Numbered from the stretch's first letter, positions 44,112 through 53,198 are shown. The stretch is DNA of 64,000 bases from Rhodobacter sp. (GCA_020637515.1 JACKKG010000001.1:3006501-3070500); one strand, 5' to 3'. Notes: generated from the sequence alone by a model not told the origin. Program-made: numbers and translations.

Positions 44112-45277
44112 TACCGCCCCCGTGAGTGCAAGAGTTCGCCGATTTCACCCTGTGGACGCGAGCGCGTCAAGGCCAGCAGCATGCCCACCATCAACCCCAT
44201 CGCCAGCAGCGAGGACCCGCCCTGGCTGATGAAGGGCAGCGTCATGCCCTTGGCCGGCAGCAGCCGCGCCGCCACGCCGATGTTGATCATCGCCTGCGCC
44301 GAGACCATCGCCACCAGCCCGGTGCCCGCCAGACGGATGAACGGGTCGCGTTCGCGCGACAGCCGCGACAGCGCGCGCAGGCAGATCACCGCGTAAAGCA
44401 TCAGGATGAAGGCGACCAGGATGAAGCCGTATTCCTCGGCCGCGACGGCGATGACGAAATCGGTGTGGGCGTCGGGCAGTTGCCATTTCACCTGCCCCTC
44501 GCCCACGCCCAGGCCGAACAGGCCGCCCTCCTGGATGGCCGAGGTCGCGTAGCCAAGTTGCGAGCGGGCGTCGAGTTCGGGCGACAGGAAGGCGTCGATC
44601 CGCCGGGCAAAGTGTTCGGACGCGTTGTAGGCGACAACCCCCCCCGCGACCGCCGTGCCGGCCAGGCCGACGATCAGCAGGAAGGGCGCGCCGGCGACGA
44701 AATACATCGCCCCCCAGCCGAACAGCACCAGGACCGACTGGCCGAAATCCGGCTGGATGACCAACAGCGCGACCGTCGCCAGCGTGATCCCCAGCGAGAT
44801 CAGCTTGCCCGGCGGGCCATTCAGGTCCTGCCCCGCCGCCATCAACCAGCCCGCCGTCACCGCCAGGCAGGGCTTCACGAATTCCGAGGGCTGGACGCTG
44901 GTGAACCCCAGGCTCAGCCAGCGCGTCGCGCCCTTGCCGAAATCGGTGCCGATCACCGGCAGCGCCAGCAGCGTCAGGAAACCGACGCCAAAGCCCAGAA
45001 CCGCCCAGCGCCGGATCGTCTCGGGCGAGCGCATGGAGACGAACAGCATCACCGTGACCGACAGCATCGCATAGGCGGTGTGGCGTTCGAAATAATAGAA
45101 GGCCGGCATATGGTTGCGTGAGGCCAGCGGCGGCGAGGACGCCAGCGCCAGCAATAGCCCCACACCGACCAGCAGCAGGACCGAGGAGATCGTCCAGCGA
45201 TCGACCGTCCGCCACCAACGCGACAGCACCGGCTCCCCGCGTTGTGCAGGGATGGTGCCATGAACCATTTCCGTCAT
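44111..45277 (-). CDS. ftsW: Septal peptidoglycan polymerase FtsW
   Basis: SEDS-family polytopic protein that polymerises lipid II at the division site. The 388-residue product has about ten helices and the SEDS signatures TSVQPSEFVKP and PFISQGGSSLLAMGLMVGM. No strong ribosome site precedes the chosen ATG (45277); a second ATG three codons later is possible. It is tightly coupled to murG. Confidence 0.93.
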   Translation of the reverse strand: MTEMVHGTIPAQRGEPVLSRWWRTVDRWTISSVLLLVGVGLLLALASSPPLASRNHMPAFYYFERHTAYAMLSVTVMLFVSMRSPETIRRWAVLGFGVGFLTLLALPVIGTDFGKGATRWLSLGFTSVQPSEFVKPCLAVTAGWLMAAGQDLNGPPGKLISLGITLATVALLVIQPDFGQSVLVLFGWGAMYFVAGAPFLLIVGLAGTAVAGGVVAYNASEHFARRIDAFLSPELDARSQLGYATSAIQEGGLFGLGVGEGQVKWQLPDAHTDFVIAVAAEEYGFILVAFILMLYAVICLRALSRLSRERDPFIRLAGTGLVAMVSAQAMINIGVAARLLPAKGMTLPFISQGGSSLLAMGLMVGMLLALTRSRPQGEIGELLHSRGR

Positions 45278-45373
45278 GGGTTTATGCTCGTTCTGCCTCG
45301 ACCGGCCCGTTTTCCGGGTCTCGCCCCCACGATAGCGGGAATGCGCCCCCAAGGCCAGAAGTTTGCGCGCCGT

Positions 45374-46279
45374 TCAGCGGCGGCGGCGCAGCAGATCGAC
45401 GGAATAGAGCGCCAGCGCGGCCCAGATCAGCGGAAAGGCGATGCGTTTGCCGCCGTCGAAGGATTCGCCGAAAACCAGCACCGCGCAGAGGAACACAAAG
45501 GTCGGCGCGATGTATTGCATCAGCGCGATCGTGGTCAGCCGCAGCCGCTTCGCGCCGTTTGCGTAAAGCATCAGCGGCACCGCCGTGACCACGCCCGCGC
45601 CGACCAGCAACGCCGTCCTTGCGGTCCCCTCGTGCCCAAAGGCCAACTGCCCCTGCGACCAGAGCCAGGCCAGATAGCCCGAGGCGAAGGGCAGCAGCAG
45701 CAGCACCTCGAGCGTGAAGCCCTGATTGGGGCCGATCGGCAGCGCGCGCTTGAACAGCGCGTAGAAACCCCAGCTGATGGTCAGCCCCAACGACAGCAGC
45801 GGCAGGGTCCCGGCCTCCCACGTCAGCACCGCGACCGCCAGCCCCGCCAACCCGACCGAGGCCCATTGCGGCGCCGTCAGCCGTTCGCGCAGAAACACCG
45901 CGCCCAGAAAGACCGAGAACAGCGGGTTGATGTAATAGCCCAGCGCCGCGTCCATCACCCGGTTCGACTGGATCGCATACAGGTAGATGCCCCAGTTGAT
46001 CGACACCAGCGCCGCCGTCAGACCCGCCATCGCCAGCATCCGCGGCGCGGTGATCGCGCGGCGCAGGTCCTGCGTGCGGCCCAGCGCAACCAGCACCGCC
46101 AGCGCGATCGGCACCGACCAGAACACGCGATGCGCCAACACCTCGAGCAAGGGAACGCTGTTCAGAAGATGCAGATAGAGGGGCAGCGCGCCCCAGATCA
46201 GATAGGCCGCCAGCGCCAGCAGGAACCCCGTGCGGCTGTCACCCTCGTGTGCCTGTCCGCTTTCGGCCTCGCGCGCCAT
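45374..46279 (-). CDS. rarD: EamA family transporter RarD
   Basis: A 301-residue ten-helix drug/metabolite transporter of the RarD type (AYLIWGALPLYLHLLNSVPL near residue 25 and IQSNRVMDAALGYYINPL mid-chain). The substrate is not known. It sits between murD and ftsW, a position also seen in relatives although it has no known role in wall synthesis. 96 bases separate each side. Confidence 0.87.
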   Translation of the reverse strand: MAREAESGQAHEGDSRTGFLLALAAYLIWGALPLYLHLLNSVPLLEVLAHRVFWSVPIALAVLVALGRTQDLRRAITAPRMLAMAGLTAALVSINWGIYLYAIQSNRVMDAALGYYINPLFSVFLGAVFLRERLTAPQWASVGLAGLAVAVLTWEAGTLPLLSLGLTISWGFYALFKRALPIGPNQGFTLEVLLLLPFASGYLAWLWSQGQLAFGHEGTARTALLVGAGVVTAVPLMLYANGAKRLRLTTIALMQYIAPTFVFLCAVLVFGESFDGGKRIAFPLIWAALALYSVDLLRRRR

Positions 46280-46376
46280 GGACCGTCCCTTTCGATTGAC
46301 GGCTCGGCTTACCCTGCGCGACGGTCCTGCACAAGTGCAGCACCTCGGGCTGTCCGCGTGGCGGGGCCAGGCCGGC

Positions 46377-47765
46377 TCAGGCGTCGATCAGTGCGCGCAC
46401 CAGGGCCGCAAAGTGTTCGCCGCGCTTCTCGAAATCGGGATACTGGTCAAAGGACGCGGCCGCCGGCGCCAGCAGCACGACCTCGCCCGGCTCGGCCTCG
46501 GCGGCGGCGCGCGCCACGGCGCGGTCCATGGTTTCGCAGATTTCATAGGGCGTCTGGCCCAGTTGCAGGGCGAATTCGCGCGCCGAATGGCCGATCAGAT
46601 AGGCCTTGCGCACCGCGCCAAGATGCGGGGCCAGCGCGGCGATGCCGCCGTCTTTGCCCAGACCGCCGGCGATCCAGCGCAGCCGGGCAAAGGCCTGCAA
46701 CGCCTTTGCCGCCGAATCGACGTTGGTCGCCTTGGAATCGTTGACAAACGTGACGCCGTTCCGCTCGCCGATCAACTGGCTGCGGTGGGGCAAGCCCTGG
46801 AAACTGGCCAGGCCGGATTCGATCTGGCGCGGCGCCAGACCCAGCGCGCGCACCGCCGCGTAGGCGGCGCAGGCGTTCTGGTGATTGTGCGCGCCGGGCA
46901 GCCCGGCCATGGGTCGCAGGTCGATCGAGGCCACCTGCCGCCCGCCGCGCCATTCCGCCAGGAAGCCCTTGCGCGCAAAGACCGACCAGCCCGTCCCGGA
47001 CAGCTTTTGCCCCGAGGAGACGCGGATCACGCGCAGATCGTCGCCCCCCTCGCCCAGTTGCATCGCCAGATAGCGGCCTTCGGGTTCGTCCACACCGATC
47101 ACGGCGCGCGCGGGCGCGCCCTCGGTGAACAGCCGCCGCTTGGCCGCGAAATAGCCGCCCATGCCCGCGTGGCGGTCCAGATGGTCGGGGCTGAGGTTGG
47201 TGAAGACCGCCACATCGGGCGCGAGTCGCCGGGCCAGGTCGGTCTGGTAGCTGCTCAGTTCCAGCACCACGACGCCATCCTCGCCGGGCAGATCGACCGA
47301 CAGCACGCCCGTTCCGATGTTGCCCGCCATCACCGCCGGGCGGCCGGCCTGGGTCAGCAGATGGGTAATCAACGCGGTGGTGGTGGATTTGCCGTTCGAG
47401 CCGGTGACGCAGACGACCTTGGGCGCCTCCTCGTTGCCGGCGAGCGCCTGAAAGAACAGCCCGATATCGTTGTCCACCGGAACCCCGGCGGCCGTCGCGG
47501 CGCCGATCACGGGGTGCGGCGCGGGATAGAGATGCGGAATGCCGGGCGAGGTGATGAGCGCCGCAAGGCCCTCGATCGCGCCTTGCCGGGCCAGATCGAC
47601 CGGGATGAAGCCGGCGGTCTCGGCCTTGGCGCGTCCCTCGGGGCTGTCGTCCCAGGCGCAGACCTCGGCCCCGCCCGCGCGCAGCGCCTCGCAGGTCGCC
47701 AGACCCGAGCGGCCCAGGCCCAGAACACCGACCCTGAGGCCCCGATACCCTTCGACCGCGATCAT
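46377..47765 (-). CDS. murD: UDP-N-acetylmuramoylalanine--D-glutamate ligase MurD
   Basis: Adds D-glutamate to UDP-MurNAc-L-Ala. The 462-residue Mur ligase contains VLGLGRSGLATCEALRAGG, the ATP site VTGSNGKSTTTALITHLL, NLSPDHLDRH, and FVNDSKATNVDSAAKAL. In relatives mraY usually lies upstream; here the upstream neighbour is a tRNA gene, so murD is the first gene of this arm of the cluster. Confidence 0.96.
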   Translation of the reverse strand: MIAVEGYRGLRVGVLGLGRSGLATCEALRAGGAEVCAWDDSPEGRAKAETAGFIPVDLARQGAIEGLAALITSPGIPHLYPAPHPVIGAATAAGVPVDNDIGLFFQALAGNEEAPKVVCVTGSNGKSTTTALITHLLTQAGRPAVMAGNIGTGVLSVDLPGEDGVVVLELSSYQTDLARRLAPDVAVFTNLSPDHLDRHAGMGGYFAAKRRLFTEGAPARAVIGVDEPEGRYLAMQLGEGGDDLRVIRVSSGQKLSGTGWSVFARKGFLAEWRGGRQVASIDLRPMAGLPGAHNHQNACAAYAAVRALGLAPRQIESGLASFQGLPHRSQLIGERNGVTFVNDSKATNVDSAAKALQAFARLRWIAGGLGKDGGIAALAPHLGAVRKAYLIGHSAREFALQLGQTPYEICETMDRAVARAAAEAEPGEVVLLAPAAASFDQYPDFEKRGEHFAALVRALIDA

Positions 47766-47838
47766 GGAATCCCCCGAAAATCAACGCCCTGCGCAGCGTA
47801 TCGCAGCCAGTCCGGATGGGGAAGAGGGAGAGAGATGG

Positions 47839-47912
47839 CGCGGTTGACGGGGCTCGAACCCGCGACCCCCGGCGTGACAGGCCGGTACTCTAACCAACTG
47901 AGCTACAACCGC
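47839..47912 (-). tRNA. tRNA-Asp (GTC), copy 1
   Basis: On the minus strand the 74 bases fold as acceptor GCGGTTG/CAACCGC, D arm GCTC..GAGT, anticodon stem CCGGC/GCCGG with loop CTGTCAC (anticodon GTC) and T arm with TTCGAGC; CCA is not encoded. The sequence is identical to the second copy at 48838-48911. It lies upstream of murD. Confidence 0.95.
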
Positions 47913-48003
47913 GCGTGGGGGGTCAGATAGGGGAAGCACCGGAGGGCGTCAAGCGGGAAATCGCCGCCATTCGCCGCCTTTGCCGCACGCACCGGGTCGG
48001 CCG

Positions 48004-48747
48004 CTATCGCCCGTCCTGGCACTCGCCGCCCCCCGCGTGACCCCGGACCGCCGCGACCAGACGGGCGACATAGGCGTCCTCGATCCCCAGCACGCGCAAT
48101 TGCCGGTCGATCCCGTCCAGGTATTCCGCGTTCGTGCCCAGCATCCCCCGCGCCGTGGCGATCATCCGCGCCTGATCCGCGACCGCGATCCCGGGCCGGA
48201 TCTTGTCTTGCGTGCGGTCGGCGACAAAGCCCAGCGCCTCGATCGGGCCCTGGTCCGTGTCCAGCGCCAGCCAGGCGGGGCGATAGGCCGGGGCAATCAT
48301 CTCGCGGCGGAACAGCACGAAGGTTTCGTGGTCCCGCCGGTCCGCGGGGATGCGGAACGCCAACCCCTCGCACCAGCCGCCGGCGTCGAGGGCCAGCATC
48401 AGGCCCGGGGATTGCGGGCTGCCCCGCGCCCCTTCGTCCCACAGGCAGAAGCTGCGGCTGAAGCCGTCGCAGCGCGCCTTGCGCACCTCGTGAAACTCGA
48501 CCGACGGGTCCCACATCAACGAACCATAGGCAAAGACCCAAAGATCGCCCGCATCGCGCCCGGCAAGAAAGGCGCGCCGCGCCGCCTCGCGTTCGGCGCT
48601 GGGGGTGCGCCAATCGGCGGGCATTCCCGCCGCCACCATGCGCGCATCCATCTGCGCCAGGTCCAGATCGCGAAACACCGATTGCGCGGCCGGCAGGATC
48701 TTTCCACGCAACGCGGGCTGGTGGCGGAACGGGTCTGGCTGGGTCAC
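48004..48747 (-). CDS. ChaC-like gamma-glutamylcyclotransferase
   Basis: A 247-residue protein with the GGCT-fold signature FAYGSLMWDPS (substrate-binding YGSL) near residue 73, and AYRPAWLALDT typical of the ChaC branch that degrades glutathione to 5-oxoproline and Cys-Gly. A GTG start at 48747 with AGGAGA upstream is used. It lies between two identical tRNA-Asp genes. The family is clear; the glutathione role is from family knowledge. Confidence 0.88.
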   Translation of the reverse strand: MTQPDPFRHQPALRGKILPAAQSVFRDLDLAQMDARMVAAGMPADWRTPSAEREAARRAFLAGRDAGDLWVFAYGSLMWDPSVEFHEVRKARCDGFSRSFCLWDEGARGSPQSPGLMLALDAGGWCEGLAFRIPADRRDHETFVLFRREMIAPAYRPAWLALDTDQGPIEALGFVADRTQDKIRPGIAVADQARMIATARGMLGTNAEYLDGIDRQLRVLGIEDAYVARLVAAVRGHAGGGECQDGR

Positions 48748-48800
48748 GGGCGGGGTCTCCTGCGGTGACGGGGGCGTGCCCGGACAGGGCGCTGGAACGC

Positions 48801-48826
48801 AAAAAGCCCCCGGTATCGGGGGCTTT
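48801..48826 (-). terminator. Intrinsic terminator after tRNA-Asp copy 2
   Basis: AAAGCCCCCG/CGGGGGCTTT (48803-48826) with a four-base loop, followed on the minus strand by a run of Ts (plus-strand AAAAA at 48801-48805). It is 12 bases downstream of the tRNA 3' end. Confidence 0.88.
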
Positions 48827-48837
48827 CTGACAAGTGG

Positions 48838-48911
48838 CGCGGTTGACGGGGCTCGAACCCGCGACCCCCGGCGTGACAGGCCGGTACTCTAACCAACTGA
48901 GCTACAACCGC
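48838..48911 (-). tRNA. tRNA-Asp (GTC), copy 2
   Basis: Identical over all 74 bases to copy 1, with anticodon GTC and no encoded CCA. It is followed by its own terminator and lies between the ChaC-like gene and pssA on the minus strand. Confidence 0.95.
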
Positions 48912-48958
48912 GTTGAGGGCAGGCAATAGCCTCGCCCCGGGGCGAGGTCAAGCGCCTT

Positions 48959-49747
48959 TCACGCAAGTTTCCGTCGCTCGACCCAGGCGCCCCATCCCAG
49001 CACCGCCAGATAGGACAGATCGACCAGCGCCAGCACCGTCCAGGGCTTGGTCGCCATCGCGCCGGCGAAAACCGCCACCCCCAGCAGCACCCAGATCGCC
49101 CGGTTGCGCGGCACCCGCCACGCCTTGGGCGACGGTGTCGGCAGGCGCGAGATCATCAACAGCCCGATCGCCCCCATGTAGAGCGCCACCAGCACCGGCC
49201 AGTTGCGCGTCTCGACCCAACCGGCCAGCGCCAAAAACACCGGCAGCAGGCCCAGCATGGCCCCGGCAGGCGCGGGCACCCCGACGAAATGCACCCGGCC
49301 GGGCGGAGGCGGCGCGTTGCGGTTCACGTTGAACCGCGCCAGCCGCAGACAGGCGCAGATCACGAAGACCAGCACGAACAGCCAGCCCATGCCCGGCAGG
49401 TCGCGCAGCACGAAATGGTAGACGAAAATCCCCGGCGCCACGCCGAAACACACGAAATCGCTGAGCGAATCGAGTTCCGCGCCAAAATGGCTGGCGGCGT
49501 TCAGCTTGCGCGCCAGCAGGCCGTCCATACCGTCCATGATCGCCGCCAGGATGACCAGCGCGGCGGCGGTCTGGTAATACTCGTCCAGCGTATAGCGAAT
49601 CGAGGTGAGCCCCGCACACAGCCCCAGCAGCGTCACCAGGTTGGGAATCAGTTGCACCAGCGGCAGGCTGCGACGGTCGCCCGATTCGGCCTGGCCGTCC
49701 ATGTCCCCGGCCTCGGGCAGCGGGTCCAGGTCGTCCTCGGGGTCCAT
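48959..49747 (-). CDS. pssA: CDP-diacylglycerol--serine O-phosphatidyltransferase
   Basis: Integral membrane enzyme that makes phosphatidylserine from CDP-diacylglycerol and serine. The 262-residue protein carries the CDP-alcohol phosphotransferase motif, seen as DGMDGLLARKL followed by GAELDSLSD, and about seven hydrophobic segments. Its ATG overlaps the psd stop (ATGA), so phosphatidylserine synthesis and decarboxylation are coupled. Confidence 0.94.
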   Translation of the reverse strand: MDPEDDLDPLPEAGDMDGQAESGDRRSLPLVQLIPNLVTLLGLCAGLTSIRYTLDEYYQTAAALVILAAIMDGMDGLLARKLNAASHFGAELDSLSDFVCFGVAPGIFVYHFVLRDLPGMGWLFVLVFVICACLRLARFNVNRNAPPPPGRVHFVGVPAPAGAMLGLLPVFLALAGWVETRNWPVLVALYMGAIGLLMISRLPTPSPKAWRVPRNRAIWVLLGVAVFAGAMATKPWTVLALVDLSYLAVLGWGAWVERRKLA

Positions 49748-50445
49748 CAGCGCACCTCGGCGGTGCGGGCGGGCTCGTCCGCGGCGAGATCCGCCAAAAC
49801 GGTTTCCCCCGCGACCATGGTCTGCCCCAACGCCACCATCGGCACCACGCCGGGCGGCAGATAGACATCGAGCCGCGAACCGAAGCGGATCATGCCGAAC
49901 CGTTCGCCGGTCTCCAGCACCGCACCCGGCTTGACCTCGCAGACGATGCGCCGCGCCACCAGGCCGGCGATCTGCACCACCGCGATCTGCCGCCCGTCGG
50001 CCATCCGCACGGCCAGCGAGTTGCGCTCGTTGTCAACGCTTGCCTTGTCGAGCGAGGCGTTCAGGAACTTGCCCGGCCGGTAGCTGACGGCCGTGATCTC
50101 GCCCGAGATGGGCAGCCGGTTCACATGGCAATTGAAGACGTTCATGAACACGCTGACGCGGGTCAGGGCCTCGGGGCCCAGGCCCAGTTCGGCGGGCGGA
50201 ACGGCGGGCTCGATCAGCGAGATGACGCCATCCGCCGGGCTCACGATCAGCCCCTCGCGCTGGGGGGTGTAGCGGTCGGGATCGCGAAAGAAGTAATAGC
50301 ACCAGACCGTCAGCACCACCCCCACCCAGCCCAGCGGCTGCCAGATGAGGAACAACACCAGCGTCACGGCAGCGAAAATGCCGATGAAGGGATAGCCCTC
50401 GCGGTGGACGGGCTTGATCACGGTCGAAAGCATCGAGTCGGACAT
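49747..50445 (-). CDS. psd: Phosphatidylserine decarboxylase proenzyme
   Basis: Converts phosphatidylserine to phosphatidylethanolamine. The 232-residue protein is the short type, with two N-terminal hydrophobic helices, VSVFMNVFNCHVNRLPISG, and the self-cleavage site Gly-Ser in IRFGSRLDVYLP, which creates the pyruvoyl group. First of the psd-pssA pair. Confidence 0.94.
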   Translation of the reverse strand: MSDSMLSTVIKPVHREGYPFIGIFAAVTLVLFLIWQPLGWVGVVLTVWCYYFFRDPDRYTPQREGLIVSPADGVISLIEPAVPPAELGLGPEALTRVSVFMNVFNCHVNRLPISGEITAVSYRPGKFLNASLDKASVDNERNSLAVRMADGRQIAVVQIAGLVARRIVCEVKPGAVLETGERFGMIRFGSRLDVYLPPGVVPMVALGQTMVAGETVLADLAADEPARTAEVR

Positions 50446-50541
50446 CGGTCATCCTGTTCTGGTCATAGCGAGCCTATAGACCAGAACCGCACCGAGGCAA
50501 AGCATCCCCGCACGCCGAGCGCCCGCGCCGCGCCGCCCCCT

Positions 50542-50601
50542 CTTTGTGCCCCAAATATCCCGGGGGGTGAGGCCGCAAGGCCGAGGGGGGCAGCGCCCCC
50601 C
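50542..50601. repeat. GC-rich multi-stem intergenic repeat, copy 4 (class A, diverged)
   Basis: Starts with CTTTGTGCCCCAAATATCCC, a diverged form of the class A box, then GGCCGCAAGGCC and GGGGGG-CAGCG-CCCCCC stems. It lies between the end of the LysE-family gene and psd. Confidence 0.65.
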
Positions 50602-50608
50602 TGCCCGC

Positions 50609-51205
50609 TCACCCCACAAGCACCGGCCAGAGCGTGGCGACCAGCAGCGCCGCCATCACCCCGTTGAACAGCCGCAGCCGCGCGGGGTCGCGCAGCCAGC
50701 CGCGCAGCGCCGTGCCCAGCATCGCCCAGCTCGACACGCAGGGCAGGTTGACCGCGCCAAAGACCCCCGCGACCAGCGACACCGACTGCCAGTCCGCCCC
50801 GGGCGCATAGAGCGTCATTGCCGTCAGCGCCATGGTCCAGGCCTTGGGGTTGACCCACTGGAACGCCGCCGCCTGGACCAGCGTCATCGGGCGGCCCGTG
50901 GCCGGCGCGGCGGCCGAGGGCGGCGCGGCATGGGCGATCTTCCACGCCAGCCACAGAAGATAGACGACCGAAACCACGGTCAGCGCCTGCCGGGCGGGTG
51001 GCCAGGCGGTGAACAGCCCGGCCAGCCCCAGACCGACGATCGCCGTCATCCCCGTAAAGCCCAGCGCGATTCCCAGCATGTGCGGAACCGTGCGGCGAAA
51101 CCCGAAATTCACCCCCGACGCCAGCAACATCAGGTTGTTGGGCCCCGGCGTCACCGACGAGACAAAGGCATAGAGGATCAGCGCGAACAGCAGATCGTGG
51201 GGCAT
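50609..51205 (-). CDS. LysE family amino-acid exporter
   Basis: A 198-residue protein with about six membrane helices and the LysE/RhtB opening FVSSVTPGPNNLMLLASG. It exports amino acids or small amino compounds. The divergent Lrp-type regulator probably controls it in response to an amino acid, as in LysG/LysE-like pairs. The substrate is unknown. Confidence 0.87.
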   Translation of the reverse strand: MPHDLLFALILYAFVSSVTPGPNNLMLLASGVNFGFRRTVPHMLGIALGFTGMTAIVGLGLAGLFTAWPPARQALTVVSVVYLLWLAWKIAHAAPPSAAAPATGRPMTLVQAAAFQWVNPKAWTMALTAMTLYAPGADWQSVSLVAGVFGAVNLPCVSSWAMLGTALRGWLRDPARLRLFNGVMAALLVATLWPVLVG

Positions 51206-51284
51206 CGGGAACCTCGGAATTGGACGCGCAATCCTATGCCGTCACGGCGAGAATTTTGTTGTTATCATGCGGTCTGGAACGCTA

Positions 51285-51296
51285 GGATTGCAATCC
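51285..51296. promoter_or_regulatory. Perfect palindrome abutting the Lrp-family start codon
   Basis: GGATTGCAATCC is a perfect 12-base palindrome ending at the base before the ATG. A further CAATCC lies 51 bases upstream, near the LysE-gene start (51229-51234). Lrp/AsnC proteins often bind such paired sites, so autoregulation is plausible. Confidence 0.45.
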
Positions 51297-51749
51297 ATGA
51301 TCGATTCCGACCGTATCAACGCGCATATATTGCGAGTTCTGTCCAGCGAGGGGCGGATCTCGAACCTCGATCTGGCGGAACGGGTCGGGCTGTCGCCCTC
51401 GGCCTGCCTGCGCCGGGTGCAGGACCTCGAGCGGCGCGGCGCGATCCGGGGCTACCGCGCGGTGCTGGACCCCCGGCACCGGGGCGTCGGCTTTGTCGCC
51501 TATGTGACCGTGGGGCTGAGCCAGCACACCAAGGCCGCGCAAGAGGGGTTCGAACGCGCCATGCACCGCGCCCCGCAGGTGCGCGAATGCCACAACATCA
51601 CCGGCGCGGTCGAATACCTGCTCAGGGTCGAAGTCGCGGATCTGGCGGCCTACAAGCACTTCCACACCGAGGTCCTGGGCACCCTGCCCCAGGTCGCGGC
51701 GATCACGACCTATGTCGTCATGGGCTCGCCCAAGGACGAGCGCGCCTGA
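51297..51749 (+). CDS. Lrp/AsnC family transcriptional regulator
   Basis: A 150-residue feast/famine regulator. The N-terminal helix-turn-helix (ISNLDLAERVGLSPSACLRR) is followed by the ligand-binding RAM domain (VECHNITG-like region, here VRECHNITGAVEYLLRVEV). The ATG at 51297 gives the typical opening MIDSDRINAHIL. It is divergent from a LysE exporter gene. Confidence 0.92.
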   Translation: MIDSDRINAHILRVLSSEGRISNLDLAERVGLSPSACLRRVQDLERRGAIRGYRAVLDPRHRGVGFVAYVTVGLSQHTKAAQEGFERAMHRAPQVRECHNITGAVEYLLRVEVADLAAYKHFHTEVLGTLPQVAAITTYVVMGSPKDERA

Positions 51750-51850
51750 CCGCGGCGCCCGGCGCTCGGCCGCGCGCGGGCACGCTTCGACGATGGACCC
51801 CGGACCGGCGCTGCGCTATTCAGCGCAACAGTCCAGCCGCCGAGGTCCCC

Positions 51851-53197
51851 ATGTCCGCCCATGCCGAACCGATCCCGATGACCGCCCGCCGCGCGCCGCC
51901 CCTGCGCGGCATCGCCCAGGTGCCCGGCGACAAGTCGATCAGCCATCGCGCGCTGATCCTGGGCGCGCTATCCGTGGGCGAAACGCGGATTACCGGCCTG
52001 CTCGAGGGCCAGGACGTGCTCGACACGGCCGCCGCGATGCGCGCTTTCGGCGCCACCCTCACCCGCGACGCGCCCGGATCATGGCGCGTCCAGGGTGTCG
52101 GCGTGGGCGGTTTCGCGGAACCCGCGCAGGTGATCGATTGCGGCAATTCGGGAACCGGCGTGCGGCTGATCATGGGGGCGATGGCGACGACGCCGATCAC
52201 CGCCACCTTCACCGGCGACGCCAGCCTGAACAAGCGGCCGATGAGCCGCGTCACCGATCCCCTGGCGTTGTTCGGCGCGCAGGCGCATGGCCGCCGCGGC
52301 GGCCGGCTGCCGATGACCCTGATCGGCGCGGCCGACCCGGTGCCCGTGCATTACAGCCTGCCGATGCCCTCGGCGCAGGTGAAATCGGCGGTGCTGCTGG
52401 CGGGGTTGAACGCGCCCGGCCAGACCGTGGTGATCGAACCCGAGGCCACGCGCGACCATACCGAGCGGATGCTGCGCGGGTTCGGCGCCTCGGTGACGGT
52501 CGAGGACAGCCCCGAGGGCCGGGTCATCACCCTGACCGGCCAGCCCGAACTGACCGGCCAGCACGTCGCCGTGCCGCGCGACCCGTCCTCGGCCGCGTTC
52601 CCGGTCTGTGCCGCGCTGCTGGTGCCCGGCTCGGACATCCTGGTGCCGGGCGTCAGCCGCAACCCCACCCGCGACGGTCTCTATGTCACGCTGCTGGACA
52701 TGGGCGCCGACATCACCTTTGAAAACCCGCGCGAGGAAGGCGGCGAACCCGTCGCGGACCTGCGCGTGCGCCACGCGCCCGGGCTGCGCGGGGTCGAGAC
52801 CCCGCCCGAACGCGCGGCCTCGATGATCGACGAATTCCCGATCCTTGCCGTCGTTGCTGCATTTGCGCAGGGCCCCACGATCATGCGCGGGGTCAAGGAG
52901 TTGCGTGTCAAGGAAAGCGACCGGATCGATGCCATGGCGCGCGGCCTCGAAGCCTGCGGCGTGCGGATCGAGGAGGACGCGGACACGCTGATCGTGCACG
53001 GCGCCGACAGCGTGCGGGGGGGCGCGACCGTGGAAAGCCGGCTGGACCACCGGATCGCCATGGCGTTCCTGGTGCTGGGCCTGGCCAGCGAGGCCCCCGT
53101 CACGGTCGATGACGCCAGCCCCATCGCCACCTCGTTCCCGCTGTTCGAGGGGCTGATGACCGGCCTCGGCGCCAGCCTGAACCGCGCGACCCGCTGA
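51851..53197 (+). CDS. aroA: 3-phosphoshikimate 1-carboxyvinyltransferase (EPSP synthase)
   Basis: Sixth step of the shikimate pathway. The 448-residue enzyme is of the class II (CP4-like) type: PGDKSISHRALILGAL, SAQVKSAVLLAGL, EATRDHTERMLRGFGA, and KELRVKESDRIDAMA. The loop DCGNSGTGVRLIMG keeps a Gly where CP4 has the Ala linked to glyphosate tolerance. GAGG precedes the start. A small membrane protein gene follows after one base. Confidence 0.95.
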   Translation: MSAHAEPIPMTARRAPPLRGIAQVPGDKSISHRALILGALSVGETRITGLLEGQDVLDTAAAMRAFGATLTRDAPGSWRVQGVGVGGFAEPAQVIDCGNSGTGVRLIMGAMATTPITATFTGDASLNKRPMSRVTDPLALFGAQAHGRRGGRLPMTLIGAADPVPVHYSLPMPSAQVKSAVLLAGLNAPGQTVVIEPEATRDHTERMLRGFGASVTVEDSPEGRVITLTGQPELTGQHVAVPRDPSSAAFPVCAALLVPGSDILVPGVSRNPTRDGLYVTLLDMGADITFENPREEGGEPVADLRVRHAPGLRGVETPPERAASMIDEFPILAVVAAFAQGPTIMRGVKELRVKESDRIDAMARGLEACGVRIEEDADTLIVHGADSVRGGATVESRLDHRIAMAFLVLGLASEAPVTVDDASPIATSFPLFEGLMTGLGASLNRATR

Positions 53198-53198
53198 G

